Below, piece after piece: positions 34,924 through 42,804 of a DNA stretch of 42,961 bases. The translations under genes and the position numbers were made by a program. The notes beneath the pieces were generated by a model. That model saw only the letters and a list, made by a program, of their open reading frames with translations. It was not told the origin of the DNA and ran no database searches. Source of the stretch: CALEUX01 sp037439945 (lineage in GTDB: Bacteria; Bacteroidota; Bacteroidia; Bacteroidales; Marinilabiliaceae); contig JBBIVA010000011.1 in NCBI GenBank assembly GCA_037439945.1, positions 1-42,961 of the forward strand, in the 5' to 3' direction. How positions within the stretch are numbered: position 1 is the first letter of the stretch; each line of letters opens with the position of its first letter.

Positions 34924-35712
34924 ATGAAGAAAAAATCTGTTATTGAAATTGGGGTTTCACAATATGAAATATTCCAGAACCATTTTTCTGATGCTTCTTC
35001 AAAAGGAAACAAAGATGCAATACACCAACTTAGGGTCTCACTTAAAAAGTTTTACGCACTAAAAAAATTTGTTTTAAACGGTATGAGTCCTATTGGGCAG
35101 GCACAGCTTATTAATTACCTGGAACCAATTCACCTTATTTATAAATCAGGTGGTAAAATAAGGGATATACAGGTTATTACAGATATTGCCACAAACTTTT
35201 CAACCCGTAAGGCCCCACCAGTTTTTATTAATAAACTTCAGGAACATTATAAATACAGGTTTGAGAAATTTAAAGCCCTTTCTCAAACTATTGAATTGCC
35301 CACTTTAGCACAGTTTGAAGATGAATATAAAAGCCTAATAACAAGGTATTACACAACAAGTGAAAAATTGTTTGATGGTTTTTTGAATGATAATATGAAA
35401 AACGCCAGGGAATTTATTATTTCGTCAGAACCGGGTGAATTGTGGCATGATGCCAGAACACTTATTAAACAAAATTATTTATTAATGCTTTTGGCACAGT
35501 CTTTTGAGCCGGGGCGGGTTGATATAACAGAGATTCAAAACTTAAGGAATATTGAGCAGATGCTTGGGCAGTGGCACGACCTGGTGGTACTTAAAAAGTT
35601 TGCCCTGCGTTTTGATATTGCAGGGCCTATTGAAAATTCGGATTATTTTAATTCTGTTATTAATGAAACCAGAATGCTCGAGAAATCTGTTTTAAAAATA
35701 TTTGAAAATTAA
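34924..35712 (+). CDS. CHAD domain protein
   Basis: Helical CHAD (conserved histidine alpha-helical domain) protein of 262 residues filling the whole length. Diagnostic stretches are IHQLRVSLKKFYALKKF (an HxxRVxxKK-type motif), KIRDIQVITDIA, WHDARTLIKQNYLL and MLGQWHDLVVLKKF. CHAD proteins bind polyphosphate through basic residues; many occur with CYTH phosphatases, but no CYTH gene or polyphosphate kinase is seen here. There is no signal peptide. Its stop codon directly abuts the stop codon of the unknown gene on the other strand, with no intervening base. Confidence 0.87.
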   Translation: MKKKSVIEIGVSQYEIFQNHFSDASSKGNKDAIHQLRVSLKKFYALKKFVLNGMSPIGQAQLINYLEPIHLIYKSGGKIRDIQVITDIATNFSTRKAPPVFINKLQEHYKYRFEKFKALSQTIELPTLAQFEDEYKSLITRYYTTSEKLFDGFLNDNMKNAREFIISSEPGELWHDARTLIKQNYLLMLLAQSFEPGRVDITEIQNLRNIEQMLGQWHDLVVLKKFALRFDIAGPIENSDYFNSVINETRMLEKSVLKIFEN

Positions 35713-36177
35713 TCAGGCGTACTCTCTTTGTAAAAATCTGTCACTGTTCTCCTCTCCTGAAAATATTGGTACTGATGATTCCGGTACAGTTTTAAATTTC
35801 ACCTGCACGTTTAAAGATTTTGGGTAATTTAAAAATGTTTCGTAAAATCTTACCTGTTCAAAGTAATTAAGCTTAACATCAGTTGGGCTAAGCAAATATT
35901 TTTTTATCCAGAAATTGGTTTTTATACTTAAATCCAAGGTCTGTAACCCTTTAATCTTAATAAAATAATCCAGGATATGTTCGTTAGAAAAACGATGGTT
36001 TGTTAACTGATGAAATATGTTTAATACCTCATCCTGTTGAACTTTTCCTTCAGGGAATAGTAAATTTACCAATAAACCTTGTGCTTTCTGTTTAATGAAC
36101 GCTGGAAAATATATTTTATATATCCAAACAGAAACACTAGTTAAAACTGCCAAAAGGGCAAAAATCCAATATATCAT
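35713..36177 (-). CDS. Membrane-anchored protein of unknown function
   Basis: Not recognised. 154 residues, with one N-terminal membrane segment (IYWIFALLAVLTSVSVWIYKIYF, about residues 2-24). A soluble mixed helix/strand portion follows, with aromatic- and lysine-rich stretches (TNFWIKKYLLSPTDVKLNYFEQVRFYETFLNYP) and no cysteine or obvious catalytic motif. The ATG start places the membrane segment at the extreme N-terminus, as expected for an anchor. It converges exactly with the CHAD gene. The clean length and the N-terminal anchor make it likely to be a real gene. Confidence 0.65.
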   Translation of the reverse strand: MIYWIFALLAVLTSVSVWIYKIYFPAFIKQKAQGLLVNLLFPEGKVQQDEVLNIFHQLTNHRFSNEHILDYFIKIKGLQTLDLSIKTNFWIKKYLLSPTDVKLNYFEQVRFYETFLNYPKSLNVQVKFKTVPESSVPIFSGEENSDRFLQREYA

Positions 36178-36563
36178 TTTAATTTAGTTTAATTGATGAT
36201 TGTTACGGTTTTTTAAAAAAAAGGTTAGGTTTTGTTAGTAATTATTTAAATTATAATAAGCTTAATGCCAGGCTCCATTTTTAAATAAAATTCAAAAGAC
36301 AAAACAGGAATAATTTTTTATTAATATGTGCAACAGGTGCACCTTGTAAACCATATTGGTATCCAAATACACACACAAGTTTTTGTGAACTTATTCGGTT
36401 AATTGTTAATAAATGTTGCGTGATTTTGACTAACAATTGTTAATTGTAGATTAAAACAAGTAAAATTGAGATTTAATTATTTTATAAAAATTCAGCGTGG
36501 TTTCATTACGAAGCTGAATTTACTTTATTCAAGTGGCATTTAGTATTTGGGTATTTTAAATTC
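36178..36563. other. Intergenic region between unknown gene and glycosyltransferase
   Basis: 386 AT-rich bases, no gene. Contains the terminator hairpin described separately, a 10-bp palindrome AGGTGCACCT (36335-36344) and a 12-bp palindrome TAACAATTGTTA (36431-36442), preceded near 36402 by a related TTAATTGTTAA. These could be operators of the unknown gene whose start lies at 36177, but the palindromes are short. Confidence 0.5.
36488..36521 (-). terminator. Intrinsic terminator of the glycosyltransferase gene
   Basis: Nine-bp arms AAATTCAGC and GCTGAATTT around a 16-nt loop, 43 bp after the stop codon. Read on the minus strand, the stem is followed by TTTATAAAA, so the arm and tail together give a T-rich stretch. 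Confidence 0.7.
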
Positions 36564-37673
36564 CTAAATTGAATCAACCGCATTTATTAAAGAATTGAAT
36601 AAAGGCTGCATCTTTTTTTGTGTTGCTTTTAAAGGGTTATAAGCAGCAATAATCTTGGGTAGTGAAGTCTTATCCAAATCATACTGGCTTAACGTATAAT
36701 GGTTTTTACCGTTGTGATATCCGGCCAGGTATTCCTGTTCGGTTTGGCCTGGCGTAGGAATTAAAATTGCAGCCTTACCAATATACCAAAGGTCCATAAT
36801 TGAAGTATAACCCGACCGGCAAATAATATTTTCTGATGATTCAATAAACTGTTTAAGCTTTGTGGTGTTGGCATGCGAATATTCAGCAATCCCGTTTTCA
36901 TGCATTAAATACCGGTCAATTATACCGGGCTTACCTGTAATAAATACTGAACTCATTTTCTCTACTGAAGTTTTCTTTAATAATTTGTTGTGCAAAATTG
37001 AACGATGTGGTTCAGGACCGGATAACAAAACAAGTAAATCTTTTTTATCAATTTTTGTTTCCTTTATGTTTGAAGACGTATCGTTGTCAAAGCTCATAAA
37101 CCTTGATAGCGGCCCAACAAGGATGCTGTTTTTTGGAAGTTTGTATTTATGCACCAAATCGCCGGCTAAAGAATAGGGCATTGCATTATCAGGAACCCAG
37201 CAATACTCAAAACGTGAAATTAGAGTTTTTATTAACCAGTGAAAAGGTTTTTCGAACCATGAAAAACCTTTTGGCATTTTCAGCATTAACTGGTGCGTAA
37301 TTAAAATACTTTTTACTTTTTTATTATAACACCCATATCTGTTATCAGAAATTATCGCTAATGGATTGTATTTTTTTACTAACCTGGCTGTAATTTGTTT
37401 CTCCTTAAAATACCAATATATACCTTTGGGTAACAGTCTTATTAATTTCCATACCTGAGTTTTACCTGCCGAATAGGTAATTTTTGCTCCCGGGAAATAA
37501 TCTGTTTCAATTGAAGGGATTTCCCTTTGAATAAGGTAAATTATTGATGGCTCAGATGCCAAAATAACCCTAAAGCCTCTTTTAAGGCAAAGCTTCATAA
37601 TTGGGATGTCGCGGGTAGCGTGCCCCAAACCCCAGTTTAAAGGGCAAATTAATATGGTTCCTTTTTGTTTAAT
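36564..37673 (-). CDS. MurG-like GT-B glycosyltransferase
   Basis: GT-B fold protein of the family often called glycosyltransferase-like or DUF-type MGT/MurG relatives. The N-terminal strand-loop ILICPLNWGLGHATRD lies partly before any ATG, GTG or TTG except the TTG inside it. I therefore extend the gene to an ATT codon, giving MKQKGTILICPLNWGLGHATRD, 369 residues. The C-terminal nucleotide-sugar domain has IICRSGYTSIMDLWYIGKAAILIPTPGQTEQEYLA, which is the characteristic MurG/MGT donor site. Acceptor and donor are unknown. It follows the radical SAM gene on the same strand, 7 bp after its stop, and ends before a terminator, so the two probably form an operon. Confidence 0.82.
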   Translation of the reverse strand: MKQKGTILICPLNWGLGHATRDIPIMKLCLKRGFRVILASEPSIIYLIQREIPSIETDYFPGAKITYSAGKTQVWKLIRLLPKGIYWYFKEKQITARLVKKYNPLAIISDNRYGCYNKKVKSILITHQLMLKMPKGFSWFEKPFHWLIKTLISRFEYCWVPDNAMPYSLAGDLVHKYKLPKNSILVGPLSRFMSFDNDTSSNIKETKIDKKDLLVLLSGPEPHRSILHNKLLKKTSVEKMSSVFITGKPGIIDRYLMHENGIAEYSHANTTKLKQFIESSENIICRSGYTSIMDLWYIGKAAILIPTPGQTEQEYLAGYHNGKNHYTLSQYDLDKTSLPKIIAAYNPLKATQKKMQPLFNSLINAVDSI

Positions 37674-37679
37674 ATACCT

Positions 37680-38459
37680 TTAATATGATACCTGTACCTT
37701 TAAATTCAAACCTTTTACCTTTTCAGCAATTTGGTTAAGTTTATCAACAGGCACTTTTCCCAAAGAATTCACAGGTGTTTCGCGGGCAATTGTATAAACC
37801 ATTACTTCTTTGGGAGCTATTTGTTTTATCAGCTTCAGCCAAAGGGCAACCTCCTCATCGGTACTGTTGTCAACTATTCTACCACCAAAAAAACCTTTTA
37901 CAAACATAGTCTGAATTATAAGATTTCCATTGAACTTCTTTAAATGTTTAACAATATTTTCTAAATCAAAGGAGGGTTGAGGCCTGTCAATAAGCTTTAC
38001 TGTATCAGGGTTTGCTGAATCCAGTTTTAAAATATTATCATCAATTTTAAGAAGTGTGTTAAAAACCGCCGGTGATTGTATTCGGGTTGCATTGGACAAA
38101 ACTGCTACCCTGGCATTGGGGCAATATTGTGACCTAAGTGATATTGTATCATCAATTATTTCTGAAAACCCGGGATGCAGAGTAGGTTCACCATTTCCGG
38201 CAAAAGTAATTACATCTGGGGGTGAGTTATGTGAAACCATTTCAGCCAGTCTTTTTTCAAGTGCACTTTTAACTTCATTTCGGGATGGCAAATAACCCGG
38301 TGGTTCAGAATTGTCTGGATTAAACCCACATTCACAGTAAATACAATCGAAAGAGCATATTTTACGGTTAACCGGTAAAAGATTTATTCCAAGTGAAACT
38401 CCAAGCCGCCGACTCCTTACCGGTCCAAAAACTATATTATTAAAAAGAAATGTTGGCAT
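37680..38459 (-). CDS. Radical SAM protein (COG0731/wyosine-type)
   Basis: Radical S-adenosylmethionine enzyme of 259 residues. The 4Fe-4S motif CSFDCIYC (Cys35, Cys39, Cys42; CxxxCxxC) lies near the N-terminus, after FGPVRSRRLGVSLGINLLP. A further FAGNGEPTLHPGF is the usual SAM-binding GE-type motif, and LDSANPDTVKLIDRP follows. The overall pattern fits the bacterial relatives of archaeal Taw1/TYW1-type enzymes, but the bacterial members lack a proven role. No partner maturase or substrate peptide is adjacent. It begins an operon with the glycosyltransferase; upstream is the palindromic block before holB, on the other side of a divergent gap. Confidence 0.87.
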   Translation of the reverse strand: MPTFLFNNIVFGPVRSRRLGVSLGINLLPVNRKICSFDCIYCECGFNPDNSEPPGYLPSRNEVKSALEKRLAEMVSHNSPPDVITFAGNGEPTLHPGFSEIIDDTISLRSQYCPNARVAVLSNATRIQSPAVFNTLLKIDDNILKLDSANPDTVKLIDRPQPSFDLENIVKHLKKFNGNLIIQTMFVKGFFGGRIVDNSTDEEVALWLKLIKQIAPKEVMVYTIARETPVNSLGKVPVDKLNQIAEKVKGLNLKVQVSY

Positions 38460-38571
38460 TTTTTGTTTTTTCCAAAGGTAAAGATTCCGGCACTCATTCC
38501 ATAATTTAAAGAATCACAAACCACCACATCAATAGTTTATACAGCAATTATTGATTCAAATCAAATCCAGT

Positions 38572-38759
38572 GAACCGAAAATGGTTCCCCCAAAAATTAA
38601 ACAGCTATGAACCGGAGATTGGCGGAGCCAAATTGAGCCATGTGGGCCTGCCTTTTCGGTATACAGGTTCCCCCGAATAGTAGGGTAACTTAAACTAAAA
38701 TTATTTAAGGATGAAACGAGCCCCGATTGGTCGGGGCGGGTCTCCCGTAATTGCGGGAC
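38572..38759. repeat. REP-like block of four short hairpins
   Basis: Hairpins in order: GAACC/GGTTC (38572-38587), TTGGC/GCCAA (38619-38631), GCCCCGA/TCGGGGC with loop TTGG (38720-38737), and TCCCG/CGGGA (38743-38758). The GC content is well above that of the surroundings. The CCGAATAGT core around 38673 also occurs in the hairpin at 14778-14793. Confidence 0.65.
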
Positions 38760-38800
38760 AAGCTTACCGGTCTTAATTTAAAAATTATTTACGGATGAAA
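38697..38800. repeat. 20-bp direct repeats flanking a palindromic insert
   Basis: AAAATTATTTAAGGATGAAA (38697-38716) and AAAATTATTTACGGATGAAA (38781-38800) differ at one base and bracket 64 bases that include the two GC-rich hairpins. Duplication on insertion of a REP-like unit, or slippage, would produce this. Confidence 0.7.
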
Positions 38801-38804
38801 TTAT

Positions 38805-38812
38805 TATCTTTG
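38805..38812 (+). promoter_or_regulatory. Candidate -7 box for holB
   Basis: TATCTTTG fits TAnnTTTG exactly and is 18 bp before the ATG. No TTTG is seen at -33; the direct repeat occupies that place. Confidence 0.45.
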
Positions 38813-38830
38813 ACAAAATAAACGGTACAA

Positions 38831-39952
38831 ATGTTATTCAGCGATATAATTGGACAGGGTTCAGTAAAGCAACATCTTTTAAAATCGGTTAAAGATGGGA
38901 AAATAAGTCATGCTTATTTGTTTGCAGGCCCTGAAGGATGCGGTAGTTTGCCCCTTGCAATTGCCTTTGCCCGGTTTATAAACTGTTTAAACCCCGCAAT
39001 AAATGATGCATGCAATGTTTGCAGTTCATGCATTAAAATTTCAAAACTTATACATCCTGATTTGCATTTTGTTTTTCCAGTAATTAAAAAAGGTGGCAGC
39101 GTACCCGTTAGTGATGATTATATTTCAGAATGGAGAACTTTTATCCTTGCTAATAATTACTTTAGTTCAGGGCAATGGTTTGGTAATATAGCCGATGAAA
39201 AAAAATCAGGATTAATTTATTCCGAAGAGAGCCTGGCAATAATTCGAAAGTTGAACCTAAGAAATTTTGAAGGAAAATTCAAAATAATGATAATATGGTT
39301 GCCCGAGAAAATGAATGACACAGGCAGCAATAAATTACTTAAGGTTTTGGAAGAACCTCCGGGGAACACAGTTTTTCTCTTAGTATCGGAAAGCCCTGAG
39401 CTGTTGTTGGCAACTATAAGGTCGCGCGCCCAACAAATCAACATTCCACCGGTTAAAACGGCTGTTTTGTCATCAGAATTGCAAAAACGGTTTGGCATAA
39501 ATCCAAACCAGGCAGATTCAATCGCCAGACTATCAAATGGAAACATGGTAAAAGCTATTGACAGTCTGGATTCAGCTATTGACAAATCAGGATTTTTTAG
39601 CTTGTTTACAAGGTTAATGCGGGCTGCATATGGAAGAAAAATTTTTGATATTGTTGATTGGGTTGATGAGGTTAGCCCCTTATCGAGAGATAGCATAAGA
39701 AATTTCCTAACTTATTCGATCGGATTATTGCGCGATAGCTATTTATATAATTTTCAACAGCCTGAATTAGTAGTTTTAGGATCAATAGAAGAGGATTTTG
39801 TTTCAAAATTTTCACCCTTTTTAAATTTTGATAATCTTTCAAATATGGTCGAAGAGATGGAATTGGCATGTGCACATATTGAACAAAACGGGAATTCAAA
39901 AATTGTTTTATTTGATATGGCCTTAAAAATGGTCATAATGTTTAAAGGGTAA
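38831..39952 (+). CDS. holB: DNA polymerase III subunit delta'
   Basis: Clamp-loader subunit (AAA+ fold) that, with delta and gamma/tau, opens the sliding clamp. 373 residues. The N-terminus is MLFSDIIGQGSVKQHLLKSV. The zinc module has Cys52, Cys61, Cys64 and Cys67 (CNVCSSC). The P-loop is degenerate: GPEGCGSLP (33-41) has Ser where Lys is required, as expected for delta', which does not hydrolyse ATP. LPEKMNDTGSNKLLKVLEEPPGNTVFLLVSE is the classic delta'-type Walker B/sensor region, followed by TIRSRAQ. First gene of the holB-ricT-gldH-trmB-ATL cluster. Confidence 0.95.
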   Translation: MLFSDIIGQGSVKQHLLKSVKDGKISHAYLFAGPEGCGSLPLAIAFARFINCLNPAINDACNVCSSCIKISKLIHPDLHFVFPVIKKGGSVPVSDDYISEWRTFILANNYFSSGQWFGNIADEKKSGLIYSEESLAIIRKLNLRNFEGKFKIMIIWLPEKMNDTGSNKLLKVLEEPPGNTVFLLVSESPELLLATIRSRAQQINIPPVKTAVLSSELQKRFGINPNQADSIARLSNGNMVKAIDSLDSAIDKSGFFSLFTRLMRAAYGRKIFDIVDWVDEVSPLSRDSIRNFLTYSIGLLRDSYLYNFQQPELVVLGSIEEDFVSKFSPFLNFDNLSNMVEEMELACAHIEQNGNSKIVLFDMALKMVIMFKG

Positions 39953-40033
39953 TATATTACGGTTTTGTATTTTTGATATTAGCCGTAAGAAATTTAAGGT
40001 TAAGAACAGGTTGTTCTTATTAACATTAAAAGT

Positions 40034-41173
40034 ATGGAAACAGATATAATTGATAGCAAAAGTAAAAAATGTGATTACTGCAGTAACCGTTGTGGAAAAC
40101 TTGAGGTATTCGACTGGTTAAGCGATATTCCTGAGTTACCCGGTGGAACTGACATTGTAGAGGTCCAGTTTAAAAATACAAGGAAAGGGTTCTATAAGAA
40201 TTCTACCCAGGGCCGACTTGAAAAGGGTGATATTGTGGCTGTTGAAGCATCACCTGGGCATGATATAGGAATAATAACCCTAACCGGTGAACTGGTATTA
40301 CACCAGATGAGAAAAAATAATATTGTACCATCCACCTATGAGTTCAAGAGGGTTTACAGAAAAGCTAAACAAACTGACATTGAAAAATGGGATGAGGCAA
40401 AAGGCCTTGAAAAGGAAACCATGCTTGAGAGCCGGAGCATTGCCCAAAAGCTCAGCCTAAACATGAAAATTGGAGATGTTGAATATCAGGGCGACAGAAC
40501 AAAAGCTATATTTTACTATATAGCCGATGAACGGGTTGATTTCAGGGACCTTATCAAAGTGTTGGCCGAAAAATTCAAAGTTCGTGTTGAAATGCGACAG
40601 ATTGGTGCCAGGCAGGAGGCCGGAAGGATTGGTGGCATAGGGCCTTGTGGAAGGGAATTATGCTGTTCGGTTTGGATGACAAGCTTTGTTTCGGTTACAA
40701 CCAATGCTGCGAGATACCAGGAAATTTCACTGAATCCACAAAAACTTGCCGGTCAATGCGGAAAACTTAAATGCTGCTTAAATTATGAACTTGACGCGTA
40801 TATTGATGCCCAAAAGGATTTCCCCACCACTACCATCCCAATCGAAACAGATGATGGCACTTATTATCATTTAAAAACCGACGTTTTCAAAAGGTTAATG
40901 TGGTATGGTTCTGACAGGGAAAGTGGTGGAAAAATGGTAACCCTATCAGTTGATAAAGTGAAAGAAATGCTTGAATTGAATAAAAAGAACCAACGGGTAA
41001 GAAAAATTGATGACGAAGCTGTTGCACAACCCGAAACCACTGATATAGGATACCAGAATGTTTTGGGCCAGGAAAGTCTTACCCGGTTTGATGATAAAAA
41101 CAGGCCAACCAATAAAAAGAAAAAGAAACGCAGGTCAAACAGGCCAAAACAGGGAAATAAAAATGGCGAATAG
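40034..41173 (+). CDS. ricT: PSP1/RicT-family protein
   Basis: PSP1-domain protein homologous to Bacillus RicT (YaaT), part of a complex affecting mRNA maturation and stage-0 signalling. Central cysteine motifs are RIGGIGPCGRELCC and GQCGKLKCCLNYE, which in RicT help to bind an Fe-S cluster. There is an additional N-terminal cluster CDYCSNRC (Cys13, Cys16, Cys20). The C-terminus is a lysine/arginine-rich tail (KKKKKRRSNRPKQGNK), which may contact nucleic acid. RicA and RicF are not in the window, so the role may differ from Bacillus. 379 residues; the last 11 bp overlap the start of gldH. Confidence 0.9.
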   Translation: METDIIDSKSKKCDYCSNRCGKLEVFDWLSDIPELPGGTDIVEVQFKNTRKGFYKNSTQGRLEKGDIVAVEASPGHDIGIITLTGELVLHQMRKNNIVPSTYEFKRVYRKAKQTDIEKWDEAKGLEKETMLESRSIAQKLSLNMKIGDVEYQGDRTKAIFYYIADERVDFRDLIKVLAEKFKVRVEMRQIGARQEAGRIGGIGPCGRELCCSVWMTSFVSVTTNAARYQEISLNPQKLAGQCGKLKCCLNYELDAYIDAQKDFPTTTIPIETDDGTYYHLKTDVFKRLMWYGSDRESGGKMVTLSVDKVKEMLELNKKNQRVRKIDDEAVAQPETTDIGYQNVLGQESLTRFDDKNRPTNKKKKKRRSNRPKQGNKNGE

Positions 41174-41639
41174 GATAATTTATATTTTATTAATTATTGT
41201 TTCTTTATCATCATGTGAAAACAGAATTTTATATGAAGATATTGTGACCTTCGATAAAAATGGCTGGGACAAAGATTCTCCGGCAAAATTCAGTTTTTTT
41301 TACAAGGATACCAGCCATGTTGTTGATATTGGAATGACTTTTAAACATGCCGATGACTATTCATTCAGTAATTTGTGGTTATTTCTCGATATTTCAGGCC
41401 CTACAGGAATAATTCAAAAAGACACCATTGAATTGTTTTTTTATAGAAACGATGGGAAAATGCTTGGGAAACAAAGAGATGGTAATATTGAAATTTCTTC
41501 TCTGTACAAACATGGAGTTAAACTTTCACAAACGGGAGAATATTCATTTTCCATTGGTCAGGGAATGCGGCATAACCATTTAAAAAGTATTGAAAGTATA
41601 TCACTTTGGATGCAAACCAGTAATTACCAGGCTGATTAA
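41163..41639 (+). CDS. gldH: Gliding-motility-type lipoprotein GldH
   Basis: Lipoprotein of 158 residues with signal IYILLIIVSLSSC (Cys18 as lipidated residue). The body, with YEDIVTFDKNGWDKDSPAKFSFFYKDTS, DDYSFSNLWLFLDISGP and IGQGMRHNHLKSIESISLWM, matches the GldH family. In Flavobacterium, GldH is needed for gliding and type IX secretion functions; in Bacteroidia it occurs widely without gliding, and no other gld or por genes are in this window. I start at the ATG giving MANRIIYILL, which overlaps ricT by 11 bp; an upstream in-frame ATG at 41058 would only read through ricT. Confidence 0.9.
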   Translation: MANRIIYILLIIVSLSSCENRILYEDIVTFDKNGWDKDSPAKFSFFYKDTSHVVDIGMTFKHADDYSFSNLWLFLDISGPTGIIQKDTIELFFYRNDGKMLGKQRDGNIEISSLYKHGVKLSQTGEYSFSIGQGMRHNHLKSIESISLWMQTSNYQAD

Positions 41640-41680
41640 AACTCTGCCTACAATTAAGGAGTAGATAAAATTTTTTATAG

Positions 41681-42460
41681 GTGGGAAAAAATAAGTTGCA
41701 AAAGTTTGATGAAATGAGGGAATTCCCTCATGTAATCCAGGCTGAGTTTAATGAGGTTTTTAGGAATAATTACCGTCTTAAGGGTCGATGGAGGGAAGAT
41801 TTTTTTCATAACAACAATCCAATAATCCTTGAACTGGGTTGCGGTAAAGGCGAGTATAGTGTTGGCCTGGCCAGAAGGTTTCCTGAGAAAAATTATATCG
41901 GTATTGACATTAAAGGGTCGAGGATGCACTGTGGGGCTCGCATGTCTTTTGATGAAGGGATAAAAAATGTTGGGTTCATAAGGACACAGATTGAATTTAT
42001 TGATTCTTTTTTTGCGGAAGGAGAAATTGATGAAATATGGCTAACATTTCCTGACCCGCAAATGAACCGGGCCCGCAGAAGGCTTACATCCACCAGGTTT
42101 TTGGAGCGTTATTCAAAAGTTTTAAAAACCAATGGAATAATACATCTTAAAACCGATAGCAGGTTTTTATATACCTACACTTTATTATTGGCGAATACCA
42201 ATGGGTTCAAAGTTATCCGGACTTATGATAATATTTACAATAGCGGCCTGGATGATGAAATTCTGAATATCAGAACGTATTATGAAGAGCGTTTTATTGC
42301 CCATAATATTACCATTAAATACCTGAGCTTCGAACCCGTATTTAGCCGGCCACTTACTGAGCCAAACGAAGAAATTGAATGGGATAACTACCATAATGCC
42401 GGCAGGAGCGTTAAATTAATTGATTGTAAAACAGGTGTCCCAGTATTATTCCGAAAATAG
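41681..42460 (+). CDS. trmB: tRNA (guanine-N7-)-methyltransferase TrmB
   Basis: SAM-dependent enzyme that methylates G46 in the tRNA variable loop. 259 residues. The SAM-binding motif is ILELGCGKGEYSVGLA, with YIGIDIKGSRMHCGA following. The substrate/catalytic segment is EIWLTFPDPQMNRARRRLTSTRFLERY; TFPDP with the basic RRRL block is the TrmB signature. The start is GTG (MGKNKLQKFDEMREFP), which fits the usual TrmB N-terminus in this phylum; the first ATG, at residue 12, would remove it. It follows gldH by 41 bp and overlaps the ATL gene by 26 bp. Confidence 0.94.
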   Translation: MGKNKLQKFDEMREFPHVIQAEFNEVFRNNYRLKGRWREDFFHNNNPIILELGCGKGEYSVGLARRFPEKNYIGIDIKGSRMHCGARMSFDEGIKNVGFIRTQIEFIDSFFAEGEIDEIWLTFPDPQMNRARRRLTSTRFLERYSKVLKTNGIIHLKTDSRFLYTYTLLLANTNGFKVIRTYDNIYNSGLDDEILNIRTYYEERFIAHNITIKYLSFEPVFSRPLTEPNEEIEWDNYHNAGRSVKLIDCKTGVPVLFRK

Positions 42461-42779
42461 TTTTTTTAAACGGGTATTTGAAACTGTCAGGCTAATTCCT
42501 GTAGGGAAGGTTTCAACCTATGGGGCCATAGCTGCATTTATTGGTTCACCAGGCGCCGCCCGTATGGTGGGTTGGGCACTGAACAAATCGGGGGCTCAAT
42601 CTGTTTATGTACCGGCACATAGGGTGGTTAACCGGAATGGGTTACTTTCAGGTAAAAACCATTTCGCGGGTGAAAGAATAATGCAGGAAATGTTGGAAAA
42701 TGAAGGGGTGAAAATTGATAATTATATGGTTAAAAATATGAAAAAACATTTTTGGGACCCCAATAAAGAATTGAAGTAA
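42435..42779 (+). CDS. Alkyltransferase-like protein (ATL, MGMT family)
   Basis: Small MGMT-fold protein of 114 residues (GTG start). FKRVFETVRLIPVGKVSTYGAIAAFIGSPGAARMVGWAL is the winged-helix DNA-binding part of the fold. The active-site motif is VPAHRVVNRNG: the alkyl-acceptor cysteine of PCHR is replaced by Ala, so it cannot act as a methyltransferase. It should be an ATL, which binds O6-alkylguanine and recruits nucleotide excision repair. GTG at 42435 gives MSQYYSENSFFKRVF, better than the TTG five codons earlier. It overlaps trmB by 26 bp, so the two are probably translationally coupled. Confidence 0.87.
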   Translation: MSQYYSENSFFKRVFETVRLIPVGKVSTYGAIAAFIGSPGAARMVGWALNKSGAQSVYVPAHRVVNRNGLLSGKNHFAGERIMQEMLENEGVKIDNYMVKNMKKHFWDPNKELK

Positions 42780-42804
42780 TAACCTCCATTCCCATGTATC
42801 TTTT

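Larger units (their letters stand above)
38460..38830. other. Divergent intergenic region with palindromic block before holB
   Basis: 371 bases, no gene. It holds the hairpin series 38572-38759, a near-identical direct repeat (38697-38716 and 38781-38800), and a -7 box TATCTTTG at 38805-38812 that probably serves holB. Confidence 0.7.

Noticed and set aside
38863..38955. Broken P-loop in holB as a sign of a damaged gene
   Set aside because: Delta' subunits normally lack a working Walker A lysine; the rest of the protein is intact.
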